Below are positions 1-7,630 of a DNA stretch of 64,000 nt, piece by piece. Position 1 is the first letter of the stretch. Every line of letters begins with the position of its first letter. Source of the DNA: Aestuariirhabdus litorea (GTDB taxonomy: Bacteria > Pseudomonadota > Gammaproteobacteria > Pseudomonadales > Aestuariirhabdaceae). Location: positions 248,001 to 312,000 of the forward strand of contig NZ_QWEZ01000002.1 of assembly GCF_003864255.1 (NCBI RefSeq). The letters run 5' to 3'. Under the pieces are notes generated by a model. That model worked only from the letters and a program-made list of their open reading frames with translations, was not told the DNA's origin and searched no databases. The position numbers and the translations under genes were made by a program.

Positions 1-885
1 GAGCATGATCTCATACCAGCCGACCTCTGGCAGATAGGCCACACTGGCTAAAAAGCGCTGGCCCTGGATCTCCACGAACTGGCTGATGACCCGCGACTCT
101 GTGTCCTCCAGCTGGCGCATCGCATCGCGCATGGCGTTACGATCAGACTCCCGGTCAAACAGTAACTCCAGGGTTTTGTGCTGATCCTGGCGACTAACGC
201 TGGAGAAATCGATCATGCTCTGGTCGCGGTAAACCTGAATAGCCCCCTCGTGGTCCACGAACAGGCTGGTGATGCCGGGCTCCACCTGTTTAACGACTCG
301 CTCGATGAAGCCCGTAAGGTCAAGGCCAGTGCCCACGACCCCCAGTATATCGTCTCCGTCGCGCATCAACACATCGATCCACAGCTTGGTGACCCCCAGA
401 TTGTGGTCCAGGTTGACGTTCAGGTGCAGGTCTCGCTGCTGATCCACAATGCTATAGAACCAGCGGTCCCTCTCTCGAGCGGCGTTGAGGGTATAACGAT
501 ACGGCTGTCCGGCGAACTCGTTGTCCGCATTATTGTGGTAATAGCGACCCGTCTTGAGAAGGGCAACAAAGTAACTGCGATCGGAAAAATTAAGCCGGAA
601 GTTCTCCATCTCGGCAATGGCCTGCGCCGACAGATCGGGGTCATCCGGATTCCTGGCCCACTCCTTGAGTATGCGGGAATCGGCGAACTGTCGTGACAGG
701 GTGATTTCGCGAATAATCGGCTGCAGGGTACGGACCTTGTCGTACAGGACCTGCTTTTCTGCGTAGCGCACCGCCCACTGCTCAATAAGGCTTTCCGCCA
801 GTTGGCGGACCGGTACCCAGGCGACAGCAACCGCCAACACCACCAGCACGGCACTAAAGATAAAAAAACGGAGCCTGAGGTTCAT
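1..885 (-). CDS. Cache/PDC-type membrane sensor protein, N-terminal part (cut by window edge)
   Basis: The frame stays open from an ATG at 885 to base 1, giving 295 residues of a longer protein. The N-terminus has one hydrophobic segment (about residues 3-22, RFFIFSAVLVVLAVAVAW). It is followed by a long extracytoplasmic region with the periodic features of double-Cache (PDC) sensors: SDRSYFVALLKTGRYYHNN, RDRWFYSIVDQQ, a stretch ending GVVGTGLDLTGF, and LPEVGWYEIM near the cut. Such domains usually sit in front of GGDEF, histidine kinase or MCP outputs. The output lies outside the window, so I cannot name it. A second in-frame ATG lies at 891, but the AGGG at about 6 bases before 885 favours 885. 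Membrane sensor: fairly sure. Ligand and output: unknown. Confidence 0.75.
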   Translation of the reverse strand, partial: MNLRLRFFIFSAVLVVLAVAVAWVPVRQLAESLIEQWAVRYAEKQVLYDKVRTLQPIIREITLSRQFADSRILKEWARNPDDPDLSAQAIAEMENFRLNFSDRSYFVALLKTGRYYHNNADNEFAGQPYRYTLNAARERDRWFYSIVDQQRDLHLNVNLDHNLGVTKLWIDVLMRDGDDILGVVGTGLDLTGFIERVVKQVEPGITSLFVDHEGAIQVYRDQSMIDFSSVSRQDQHKTLELLFDRESDRNAMRDAMRQLEDTESRVISQFVEIQGQRFLASVAYLPEVGWYEIML

Positions 886-902
886 CGCCATCCCTGCACA
901 GG

Positions 903-922
903 GGACGGCTACAGAACCGTCC
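903..922. other. Perfect 6-bp hairpin in the leader of the sensor gene
   Basis: GGACGG at 903-908 is complementary to CCGTCC at 917-922, with an 8-base loop. It lies just upstream of the ribosome binding site of the minus-strand sensor gene and has no U-tract. It could affect translation initiation, but no known riboswitch is recognised. Confidence 0.35.
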
Positions 923-1113
923 GTTGCCCCGCATCATATCCCAGTTTTTCCGAAGGGCTCCACTCAAACATTGTTTTATTAAGTAGACCAAGCCTTTAAA
1001 GCCTCTTTTTGATGGTTTTTCCCTTCGTTTCTTAAGGCTGTCTCTCCCATCCACGGGTCGCCACACCCTACAATAGAGCCCTCCCCTAACCGCCGACTAC
1101 AGGATAGATAATT

Positions 1114-2004
1114 GTGTTTGCTATTACCCCTTCGCACCTGTTGCTGATAAGTGTTGCCTCCATCTGGGGGTTCGCCTTTGTGGCCCAGAGTGCAGGTATG
1201 GACTACCTGGAGCCCCACAGCTTTAACGCCGCCCGCTTCGTACTCGGTGCCCTGTCGCTGGTTCCGCTCTGGCTTATCATGAGTCGCGGTAAAATGCCCC
1301 ACGGCCGAACCCTCTGGATCGGCGGGCTGCTGGCAGGCTGTGTCATGTTCGGTGGTTTCACTTTCCAGCAGATCGGCCTGCTTCACACCAGCGCTGGCAA
1401 CGCCGGCTTTATCACCGGCATGTATATTGTCATGGTGCCCATCGTCGGTACCTTGCTGGGTCAAAGCACCAACCCCCAAACCTGGATCGGGGTGGTGCTG
1501 GCCGTATTGGGGCTCTACAGCCTGACCATCGGTCCCGACTTCAAGGTCAACTACGGTGACTTCCTCGAGCTGGTGGGCGCCCTGTTCTGGACCGCCCACG
1601 TTCTGATCATCGGCTGGCTGTCACGCAAGGTAGACGCCATCAGCCTTTCCATCTGCCAGTTTGGGGTGGCGGCCGTTCTGGCCGCACTGTTTGCCATCAC
1701 TACGGAGTCCCCCAGCCTCACCAACTTCCAGGCGGCCTGGATGCCGCTGCTCTACGCCGGCATTGCCTCCAGCGGTATCGCCTGCACCCTGCAGATCATT
1801 GCGCAACGCAAGGTGGAGCCCAGCGTAACGGCACTGATCCTCTCCACTGAGGCGGTGTTTGCCGTGATCGGCGGCTGGCTATTGTTGGGGGAGTCGATGG
1901 GGAGCAAACAACTGCTGGGCTGCAGCCTGATGCTGATGGGTATGCTGATCAGCCAGTGGCCCGTAGGACGCCAGCGGGCGCTGGCCACCGAGGGTGAGGG
2001 TTAA
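1114..2004 (+). CDS. EamA/DMT-family transporter
   Basis: A 296-residue polytopic membrane protein with about ten hydrophobic segments arranged as two EamA repeats. The N-terminal repeat opens with SVASIWGFAFVAQSAGMDYLEP and the second begins near residue 146 (GDFLELVGALFWTAHVLII). This is the usual length and topology of drug/metabolite exporters of amino acids or other small metabolites. Translation probably starts at a GTG, with AGGAT upstream. The next gene, convergent and 27 bp away, is an Lrp-family regulator, a common neighbour of EamA exporters and possibly its controller. Substrate cannot be read from the sequence. Confidence 0.88.
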   Translation: MFAITPSHLLLISVASIWGFAFVAQSAGMDYLEPHSFNAARFVLGALSLVPLWLIMSRGKMPHGRTLWIGGLLAGCVMFGGFTFQQIGLLHTSAGNAGFITGMYIVMVPIVGTLLGQSTNPQTWIGVVLAVLGLYSLTIGPDFKVNYGDFLELVGALFWTAHVLIIGWLSRKVDAISLSICQFGVAAVLAALFAITTESPSLTNFQAAWMPLLYAGIASSGIACTLQIIAQRKVEPSVTALILSTEAVFAVIGGWLLLGESMGSKQLLGCSLMLMGMLISQWPVGRQRALATEGEG

Positions 2005-2031
2005 TCACCCCTGCGCCCAGTCCCGCGCGGC

Positions 2032-2472
2032 TTAGCGAAAGCCGCCGGGCAGGGCGCGGTGTACCGGCTCCTTGAGCACCACCATGGTGTTGGTATCGCT
2101 AAGGGCACAAATCTCCTCCAGCAAGTCATCGAGCAGGGCCAGAGATTGCACCGCCACTTTGAGGATAAAAGCCTGCTCGCCGGTGACGTTATAGCACTCA
2201 ATCACCTCATCCCGCTCCAGAATCAAGGCCTTGAGCTCCTGCTCCTTTGAACGGAACACCTTGCACTGCACCAGCGCCACAATGGGGTAACCCAGTGAGT
2301 CCAGGTCGACCGTGACCCCGTAACCGGTAATGATCCCAGCCGCCTCCATCTTTCTCACCCGCTCGGCCACCGCCGGCGCCGACAGATGTACCCGCTCGCC
2401 GAGCCTGGCGAAGGAGATGCGCGCATTCTCCTGCAGGGCGATCAGTATTTTGCGGTTGATGGCATCAAGCAT
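2032..2472 (-). CDS. Lrp/AsnC-family transcriptional regulator
   Basis: A 146-residue protein of standard Lrp length. Residues 1-60 form the AsnC-type helix-turn-helix (LDAINRKILIALQENAR, then FARLGERVHLSAPAVAERV). Residues 65-140 are the RAM/AsnC effector-binding domain with the typical GYGVTVD, VTGEQAFILKV and TNTMVVL segments. Family members bind amino acids and control transport or metabolism of amino acids. It converges on the EamA exporter and has no other close partner, so regulation of that exporter is an inference from position. Confidence 0.92.
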   Translation of the reverse strand: MLDAINRKILIALQENARISFARLGERVHLSAPAVAERVRKMEAAGIITGYGVTVDLDSLGYPIVALVQCKVFRSKEQELKALILERDEVIECYNVTGEQAFILKVAVQSLALLDDLLEEICALSDTNTMVVLKEPVHRALPGGFR

Positions 2473-2650
2473 GGGGGTGGGGGCTCCGTTGGCCTGCCTC
2501 TCATAGGATCAGGCGCCAGAGTTTAGCACCTGATTTCCGCTTAAGGCAGGCGAGGGGAGAAAGCGGTTTGAGACAGATCGCACACTCAGGATAACACTGG
2601 CCGAGTACCCCTGATCCTGCCCGGGCGTTCAACGCCCACCTTGACGTTGG

Positions 2651-3448
2651 TCAATCGAGCCCGTCCACCTTCAGCACCTGCGACTCCGGGCCCCGCTTCC
2701 CCTGGCCCTGGATAGGCACCCGTTTCAACCCCTGTTTGTCACTCTCCAGCTCAAACATTCGCGCCCTTATGTGGCGAATATGCTGGGCCGCCACCTTGCG
2801 GGCCCAGGCCGGTTGGCGGCTGGTCACCGCATGGTACAGCTGGCGATGATGACGGTCGATCTGCTGCTTCTGGGGAGCTCGGTGGTAAAGGTTGTTGACC
2901 GACAACAGCACCGTATTGAGGGTAAGTCGGTTCAGGCTTTGCAGGGTATGGATCAGCACCGGGTTATGGGAAGCATCGCTGATGGCGTTGTGAAAGGCAT
3001 GATCCAGGCGCGCAATCGCCTGCGGGTCCAGGGCGTTTCGCTGTCCGATCAGCATCGCCTCAAAGGCTTTGGTGATGCGGTAGAGGTCCTCGTTGGTTCC
3101 GCGCTCGGCGGCTAACCCGGCGGCCTCGGCTTCAAGCAGCTCACGCACCTCAAGCAGGTCGTAGAGGGTGCGGGGGTGGTCCTGGTAGAGGTGGCCCAGC
3201 GTGCTGTCGGGGCTGACATCCGGCAGCATCTCTGCCACAAAGGAGCCCCGTCCATGCTGGGTATAGATGACGCCACGCCCCTTCAGCTCCTTGAGCGCCT
3301 CCCGCAATATGGTACGGGACACCCCCAGGCGCTCGGAGAGCTGGCGCTCCGACGGCATCCGTTCTCCCGGTACCAGACTGCCTTCGGCAATCAGCTGCTC
3401 CAGTCGGCGGGCAATCGACTGGGCTGTGGTCACTGTTCTGGATTCCAT
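2651..3448 (-). CDS. GntR-family regulator, FadR/LldR (FCD) type
   Basis: A 265-residue repressor-type protein. The N-terminal winged helix (about residues 8-75) has the GntR signature: LVPGERMPSERQLSERLGVS, then TILREALKELKGRGVIYTQHGRGSFV. The C-terminal all-helical FCD domain contains the acidic and histidine residues used for metal and carboxylate binding (DHAFHNAISDASHN near residue 150). It is transcribed divergently from the TRAP transporter at 3732. Two palindromes in the shared gap match the operator type of this family, so it very probably controls the transporter and itself in response to an organic acid. LldR and PdhR are the best-known relatives. Confidence 0.93.
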   Translation of the reverse strand: MESRTVTTAQSIARRLEQLIAEGSLVPGERMPSERQLSERLGVSRTILREALKELKGRGVIYTQHGRGSFVAEMLPDVSPDSTLGHLYQDHPRTLYDLLEVRELLEAEAAGLAAERGTNEDLYRITKAFEAMLIGQRNALDPQAIARLDHAFHNAISDASHNPVLIHTLQSLNRLTLNTVLLSVNNLYHRAPQKQQIDRHHRQLYHAVTSRQPAWARKVAAQHIRHIRARMFELESDKQGLKRVPIQGQGKRGPESQVLKVDGLD

Positions 3449-3471
3449 GGTACTGCGCTCCGTTTCTCAAG

Positions 3472-3482
3472 TGGTAGGACCA
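3472..3482. promoter_or_regulatory. FadR/GntR-type operator, site 1
   Basis: The sequence TGGTAGGACCA fits the TGGTNNNACCA half-site arrangement known for FadR-subfamily GntR regulators. It lies about 24 bp upstream of the regulator's own start codon. Confidence 0.6.
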
Positions 3483-3580
3483 GTCGACCCTTTACATATA
3501 CCATCGGACTGAAAAAAATCATAATTATTTGTATTTATTATAAAAATACGCTTATTAAAGGGTCCGGAACCACCAAAAAC

Positions 3581-3591
3581 TGGTAGTACCA
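3581..3591. promoter_or_regulatory. FadR/GntR-type operator, site 2
   Basis: TGGTAGTACCA, extending to a 13-base palindrome (3580-3592), repeats the motif of site 1 on the transporter side of the gap. The two sites are 109 bp apart centre to centre and flank a very AT-rich segment (3511-3560) that probably carries the divergent promoters. Confidence 0.6.
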
Positions 3592-3731
3592 GCTATCTTT
3601 TAGTTGGCGAAGCGACAAACGCAAAGCAATATCAACGGTTGCGGGCCTGCCCCGAGCCCCTTTGGAGAGGGTAATAAGCCCGTCGCGAGCAAGATTCTAA
3701 CAACAGAAAAAAAGACATTGGAGTCTGGAAA

Positions 3732-4868
3732 ATGAGCAGCAATGATAACAACAAGTCGCCTGCGCCTCCTGCGGTATCGGAGCGTCGTAAGTTCCTGAAA
3801 CAAGCCGCCATTGGCGCCACCACGGCGATGGTAGCAGCCCCCTTTGTGGGCAACGCACAAGCAGCATCCACAACCACCTGGAAAGTCCAGTCCACCTGGG
3901 ATGCAGGTACCGTGGGCTACACCCTCTTCGAGGAGTGGTGTAATGCAATGGTGGAGGCATCCGGTGGTGAGCTGGCGATCAAGCCTTTCCCTGCCAAGTC
4001 GGTAGCCGCCGATAACAACGCCCTGTTTGACTCTGTCCGTAACGGTGTTCTGCATGGGATGAACCCCTTCACTCTGTACTGGTCCGGCAAGATTCCCGCC
4101 TCCGTATTCCTCTCCTCCTACCCGGCCGGTCCTGACCAGCCCCACCAGTGGGACACCATGTTCTACGCTCTCGGGATGTTGGAAAAGACCCGCGCTATCT
4201 ATGAAAAGTTCGGCCTCTTTTACGTTGGCCCTATCCACCACGACGCAAACATCATCCACTCGAAGAAAAAGGTAGATAGCCTCGAAGACCTCAAGGGGAT
4301 GAAGATTCGTCTGCCCGGCGGCATGGTAGCCGAGGTGTTCCAGCAGTTTGGGGTGTCCACCGTGAGCCTGCCCGGTTCTGACATCTTCCCGGCACTGGAG
4401 AAGGGCACCATCGATGCGGCTGACTACGTAGGCCCGGCGGTTAACTGGGAACTGGGCTTTGGCCAGGTGACCAAGCACATCCTGTTTGGACCTCCCGGGG
4501 TAATGTCGGTCTACCAGCCTGTTGACCTCATGGACCTGACAGTGAACGCTCGTGCCTGGAAGAAACTGTCGCCCAAGATGCAGAAGCTGGTGGAAGACCA
4601 GGTCAAGAACTACTCCATGAACCACTACCTGACCATCCAGAAGCGCAACATTGAGGCGCTGCAGAAGTTCAAGGATTCCGGCAGTGAAGTGTCACGGATG
4701 AGCCAGGACGACATGCAGTCGTTCCGGCGTGCAGCTATTCCGATCTGGTACAAGTGGGCCAAGAAGGATGCCGACGCGGCTGAAATCTTCAAGATCCATC
4801 GTGACTACATGCTGAACGACATCGTCGGCTACATCACCGAGGATGACATCAAGGGGCAGACCCTCTAG
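3732..4868 (+). CDS. TRAP transporter substrate-binding protein (DctP family)
   Basis: A 378-residue periplasmic binding protein. A Tat-type signal (SERRKFLKQAAIG, twin arginine near residues 17-18, then a weakly hydrophobic stretch ending AQA) indicates export in folded form. The mature part carries DctP-family features: LFEEWCNAMVEASGGELAI, DSLEDLKGMKIRLPGG (the conserved LKG/R ligand-binding strand near residue 190) and IFPALEKGTIDAADYVGP. The YVGPAVNWELGFGQV region resembles TRAP proteins for 2-oxo acids and lactate. It is the first gene of a transporter operon with the two membrane subunits downstream. Ligand is probably a small carboxylate, inferred from family and from the FadR-type regulator. 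Confidence 0.93.
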   Translation: MSSNDNNKSPAPPAVSERRKFLKQAAIGATTAMVAAPFVGNAQAASTTTWKVQSTWDAGTVGYTLFEEWCNAMVEASGGELAIKPFPAKSVAADNNALFDSVRNGVLHGMNPFTLYWSGKIPASVFLSSYPAGPDQPHQWDTMFYALGMLEKTRAIYEKFGLFYVGPIHHDANIIHSKKKVDSLEDLKGMKIRLPGGMVAEVFQQFGVSTVSLPGSDIFPALEKGTIDAADYVGPAVNWELGFGQVTKHILFGPPGVMSVYQPVDLMDLTVNARAWKKLSPKMQKLVEDQVKNYSMNHYLTIQKRNIEALQKFKDSGSEVSRMSQDDMQSFRRAAIPIWYKWAKKDADAAEIFKIHRDYMLNDIVGYITEDDIKGQTL

Positions 4869-4941
4869 ACGCATCCTTTTAACTACTGATTGCTGCAGGG
4901 AGTCCTGACTCCCTGCGGCTTTGCTATGGGAAGTAAAAAAA

Positions 4942-5643
4942 GTGTCTGATCTCGAAGGCTTTGGTTTTGTCATGCCCCATTGGCTCTATTGGGGGTGGCT
5001 GGCAGTCATGCCACTGATCATGATCTATCTCGACCGCCGCTCTCCAGAATCGCCCAGCCCGGTGTCTGAGGCGGAGCAGAATGTCGAAAAGTTGCTCTTG
5101 GAAGAGGATCCTCTCGAAAAATTCAAGGATGTCAGCACTCCCGTAACCCGGGTGATCGACTGGATCTCTGAGCATTCCGGAGTGTTTGTCGCTTTCTGGA
5201 CGGTCAATGCGGTCTGCTTCTATTTCTTCGAAGTGGTCATGCGTTACCTCTTTAATATGCCCACCATCTGGGTACACGAATCCTCCTACCTGATGCTGGG
5301 GATGCAGTACCTGATGGCAGGCAGCTACGCCATGCTTCACGGCGCCCATGTCCGGGTTGACGTGGTCTACAACAAACTGCCCATTCGGGGGCGGGTCGGG
5401 ATGGATATCTTCACCTCCCTGTTCTTCTTTATCTTCGCACTGGCGCTGGCGGGTACCTCCTGGACCTTTTTCCTTGACTCTTTCAACATGAAAGAGACCA
5501 CCGTGGAAACCTGGGGCATCCAATACTGGCCGGTTAAAGGCATGATGTTTGTGGGCTCCAGCCTCATCCTGCTGGCGGGAATATCCAAACTCATCAAGGA
5601 CATCATTGTGTTTATTCGACTTGGTCAGGAGGCACGTTCATGA
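4942..5643 (+). CDS. TRAP transporter small membrane subunit (DctQ family)
   Basis: About 233 residues with one hydrophobic segment near the N-terminus and the four-helix DctQ core from residue 75 onward. The core has the characteristic VMRYLFNMPTIWVHESSYLMLGMQYL and GAHVRVDVVY segments. The start is set at GTG 4942 because GGAAG lies 8 bases upstream. An in-frame TTG at 4921 has no ribosome binding site. The stop overlaps the ATG of the large subunit by four bases, a sign of translational coupling. DctQ joins DctM in the sodium-driven translocation unit. The extra N-terminal helix and acidic linker make it somewhat longer than a minimal DctQ. Confidence 0.92.
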   Translation: MSDLEGFGFVMPHWLYWGWLAVMPLIMIYLDRRSPESPSPVSEAEQNVEKLLLEEDPLEKFKDVSTPVTRVIDWISEHSGVFVAFWTVNAVCFYFFEVVMRYLFNMPTIWVHESSYLMLGMQYLMAGSYAMLHGAHVRVDVVYNKLPIRGRVGMDIFTSLFFFIFALALAGTSWTFFLDSFNMKETTVETWGIQYWPVKGMMFVGSSLILLAGISKLIKDIIVFIRLGQEARS

Positions 5644-7184
5644 GTACGCAGTCTGTGAACAACAGCCCGGCAAACCGATCATCCCTGAGCGGGTCTCTCG
5701 GTACCCTGTTACTGGTAGTGGCCACCCTTGGCCTCGGGTTCGTGGTGTTCGTCGAGGTGATCAACGCGATCCTTTACGACTCCTGGAGCGAGGAGTATTT
5801 CCTCTTCCGTCTCGCAGGTAGCCTGGAGAATCTCGAAATCGGCCCGCTCACCTACCTGATGTTTGGCTCCCTTCTGGTCGCCCTCATGATGGGCTTACCA
5901 CTGGCCTTCGTAACCGGTGGACTGGGGGTTGTCTTCATCTATCTGGTGGGCGATGCCACCATGCTCAACATCATTCCGGGACGCATCTTCCCGATGATGA
6001 CCAACTCCGACCTGGCGGCCATTCCGCTGTTTATCTTTATGGCTTCCATGCTTGAGCGGGCGGGCCTGATCGAGGAGATGTTCAACGTCGTCTACAAGTG
6101 GATGGGTGGCGTGGGCGGCGGCCTGGCCATGGCCACCATCATCGCCTCCACCATACTGGCGGCCATGGTGGGCGTCATTGGTGCGGCCGTGGTGACCATG
6201 GGTATCATTGCCCTGCCGGCCATGCTCAAACGCGGTTACGACCATAAAATCGCTCTGGGCTCAATCATGGCAGGGGGTACTCTGGGCATCCTGATCCCCC
6301 CCTCCATTCTTGCGATTCTCTACGCTGTGGTCGCGCAACAGTCCGTGGGTGAGCTTTACCTGGGCGCCATCATTCCGGGTCTGCTGCTCTCCGGCATGTA
6401 CCTGCTCTACGTCTGGGTTCGCACCCGCATCAATCCCGAGCTTGGGCCTCCGGTTCCCGAGGAGGAGCGCATCAGCCTCAAGGAGAAGCTGCTGCTGTTG
6501 AAGGACCTGATCGCGCCGATCATTCTGGTCATGCTGGTACTGGGTTTGCTGTTTGGCGGTATTGCGACGCCAGTAGAGGCGGCCGGTATCGGTTCGTTCG
6601 GCGCCATGATTGTGGCCGCCATGCACGGCTCTTTCAGTATCAACGCCCTGCGTGAGGCATCGGTTACCACCGCCAAAGCGTCAGCCATGGTGCTCTGGAT
6701 CATGTTCGGTGCTTCGGTCTTTGTCGGCTTCTACATTCTGCAAGGGGGCCAGGACTTCATCACCGACTCCATCATAGGCACCGGCATGTCGGCTTACGGC
6801 ATCCTGTTCCTGCTGATGGTGCTGCTGGTGATTCTGGGGATGTTCCTCGACTGGGTGGGCATTTTGCTACTGGCAGTGCCGATCTTTATCCCGATCGTTA
6901 AGTCCCTCACCTTCGACGGCCTGTTTGGCCTGCCGGCGGTCCCCGGAGAGGATGTGGTGCTCTGGTTTGGGGTGCTCTATCTGGTCAATATGCAGATGTC
7001 CTTCCTGAGCCCACCCTTTGGCTATGCGCTCTTTTATATCCGTGGCGTCTGCCCGCCGGAGATCAGCATGGCAACCATCTTCCGCAGCTCGCTGGTGTTC
7101 CTGGCGCTGCAGGCTGTGGGTCTGCTCCTGTGCATTATGGTTCCCGGGTTGATCACCTGGTTACCTAATCTGGTGTACGGATAA
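5640..7184 (+). CDS. TRAP transporter large membrane subunit (DctM family)
   Basis: A 514-residue protein with about 13 hydrophobic segments, the transport subunit of the TRAP system. Typical DctM segments are visible: GLPLAFVTGGLGVVF, SDLAAIPLFIFMASMLERAG, GGTLGILIPPSILAILYAVV and GLLFGGIATPVEAAGIGSFGA. An extra N-terminal helix precedes the usual start of the family, as in the longer TAXI/TakP-associated forms. The start overlaps the DctQ stop, and a strong terminator follows directly, so 3732-7232 is a complete three-gene operon. Confidence 0.95.
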   Translation: MSTQSVNNSPANRSSLSGSLGTLLLVVATLGLGFVVFVEVINAILYDSWSEEYFLFRLAGSLENLEIGPLTYLMFGSLLVALMMGLPLAFVTGGLGVVFIYLVGDATMLNIIPGRIFPMMTNSDLAAIPLFIFMASMLERAGLIEEMFNVVYKWMGGVGGGLAMATIIASTILAAMVGVIGAAVVTMGIIALPAMLKRGYDHKIALGSIMAGGTLGILIPPSILAILYAVVAQQSVGELYLGAIIPGLLLSGMYLLYVWVRTRINPELGPPVPEEERISLKEKLLLLKDLIAPIILVMLVLGLLFGGIATPVEAAGIGSFGAMIVAAMHGSFSINALREASVTTAKASAMVLWIMFGASVFVGFYILQGGQDFITDSIIGTGMSAYGILFLLMVLLVILGMFLDWVGILLLAVPIFIPIVKSLTFDGLFGLPAVPGEDVVLWFGVLYLVNMQMSFLSPPFGYALFYIRGVCPPEISMATIFRSSLVFLALQAVGLLLCIMVPGLITWLPNLVYG

Positions 7185-7193
7185 TCCCTCCTT

Positions 7194-7232
7194 CTGCGGC
7201 CGGCCCCCCGGGCTGGCCGCAGCCTCTTTTTC
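7194..7232 (+). terminator. Rho-independent terminator of the TRAP operon
   Basis: An 11-bp GC-rich stem (CTGCGGCCGGC paired with GCTGGCCGCAG, one G-T pair) is followed by CCTCTTTTT. It begins ten bases after the DctM stop codon. Confidence 0.85.
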
Positions 7233-7630
7233 CTCCCCCTCACTCTGCACCATTGAGCGGCCAAGGTCGCGACTCCCAATCCATACTCAACCCTTCAGCT
7301 GTCCCGGCGCCCCCCAAGCACTTCTACCTCCGTTGTCCTCATTTCCTGTTGTATCGTTAATACCTTTAAAAATAACTCCTGTTCACCACCAGGGATTTTT
7401 GTTGGTAAACTGGCGCTTTAGCACTCTGTTTCGGTACGGCTCCACCGGGCTTCGACGTACCGCTTTATCGCACATACGCCTAAGCGGCAGGACTTAGTAC
7501 CATCAAAGGAAATTTAGACTGAAGTTTTCGCAAAAGCGGCCGTAAATCTACCTATAGCCTTCAAGGGAAAAAGCGCACTAAAGTGGACGGTTCAAGATCC
7601 ACCTCGCGCCCACTATTCGCAGGGACCATT
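7233..7630 (+). other. Roughly 400-base gene-free leader before the chemoreceptor
   Basis: No convincing coding frame is present. The distal half has potential for RNA structure. CGGTACG (7432-7438) pairs with CGTACCG (7456-7462). CCGCTT (7460-7465) pairs with AAGCGG (7482-7487), so the two hairpins share bases and would exclude each other. A TTTTCGCAAAA element lies near 7527. I could not match it to a known riboswitch. It probably holds the chemoreceptor promoter, but no clean sigma-70 or sigma-28 site stands out. Confidence 0.4.

Noticed and set aside
3600-4625. Minus-strand ORF opposite the TRAP binding protein
   Set aside because: It overlaps an unambiguous DctP gene, has no recognisable motif and shows shadow composition.
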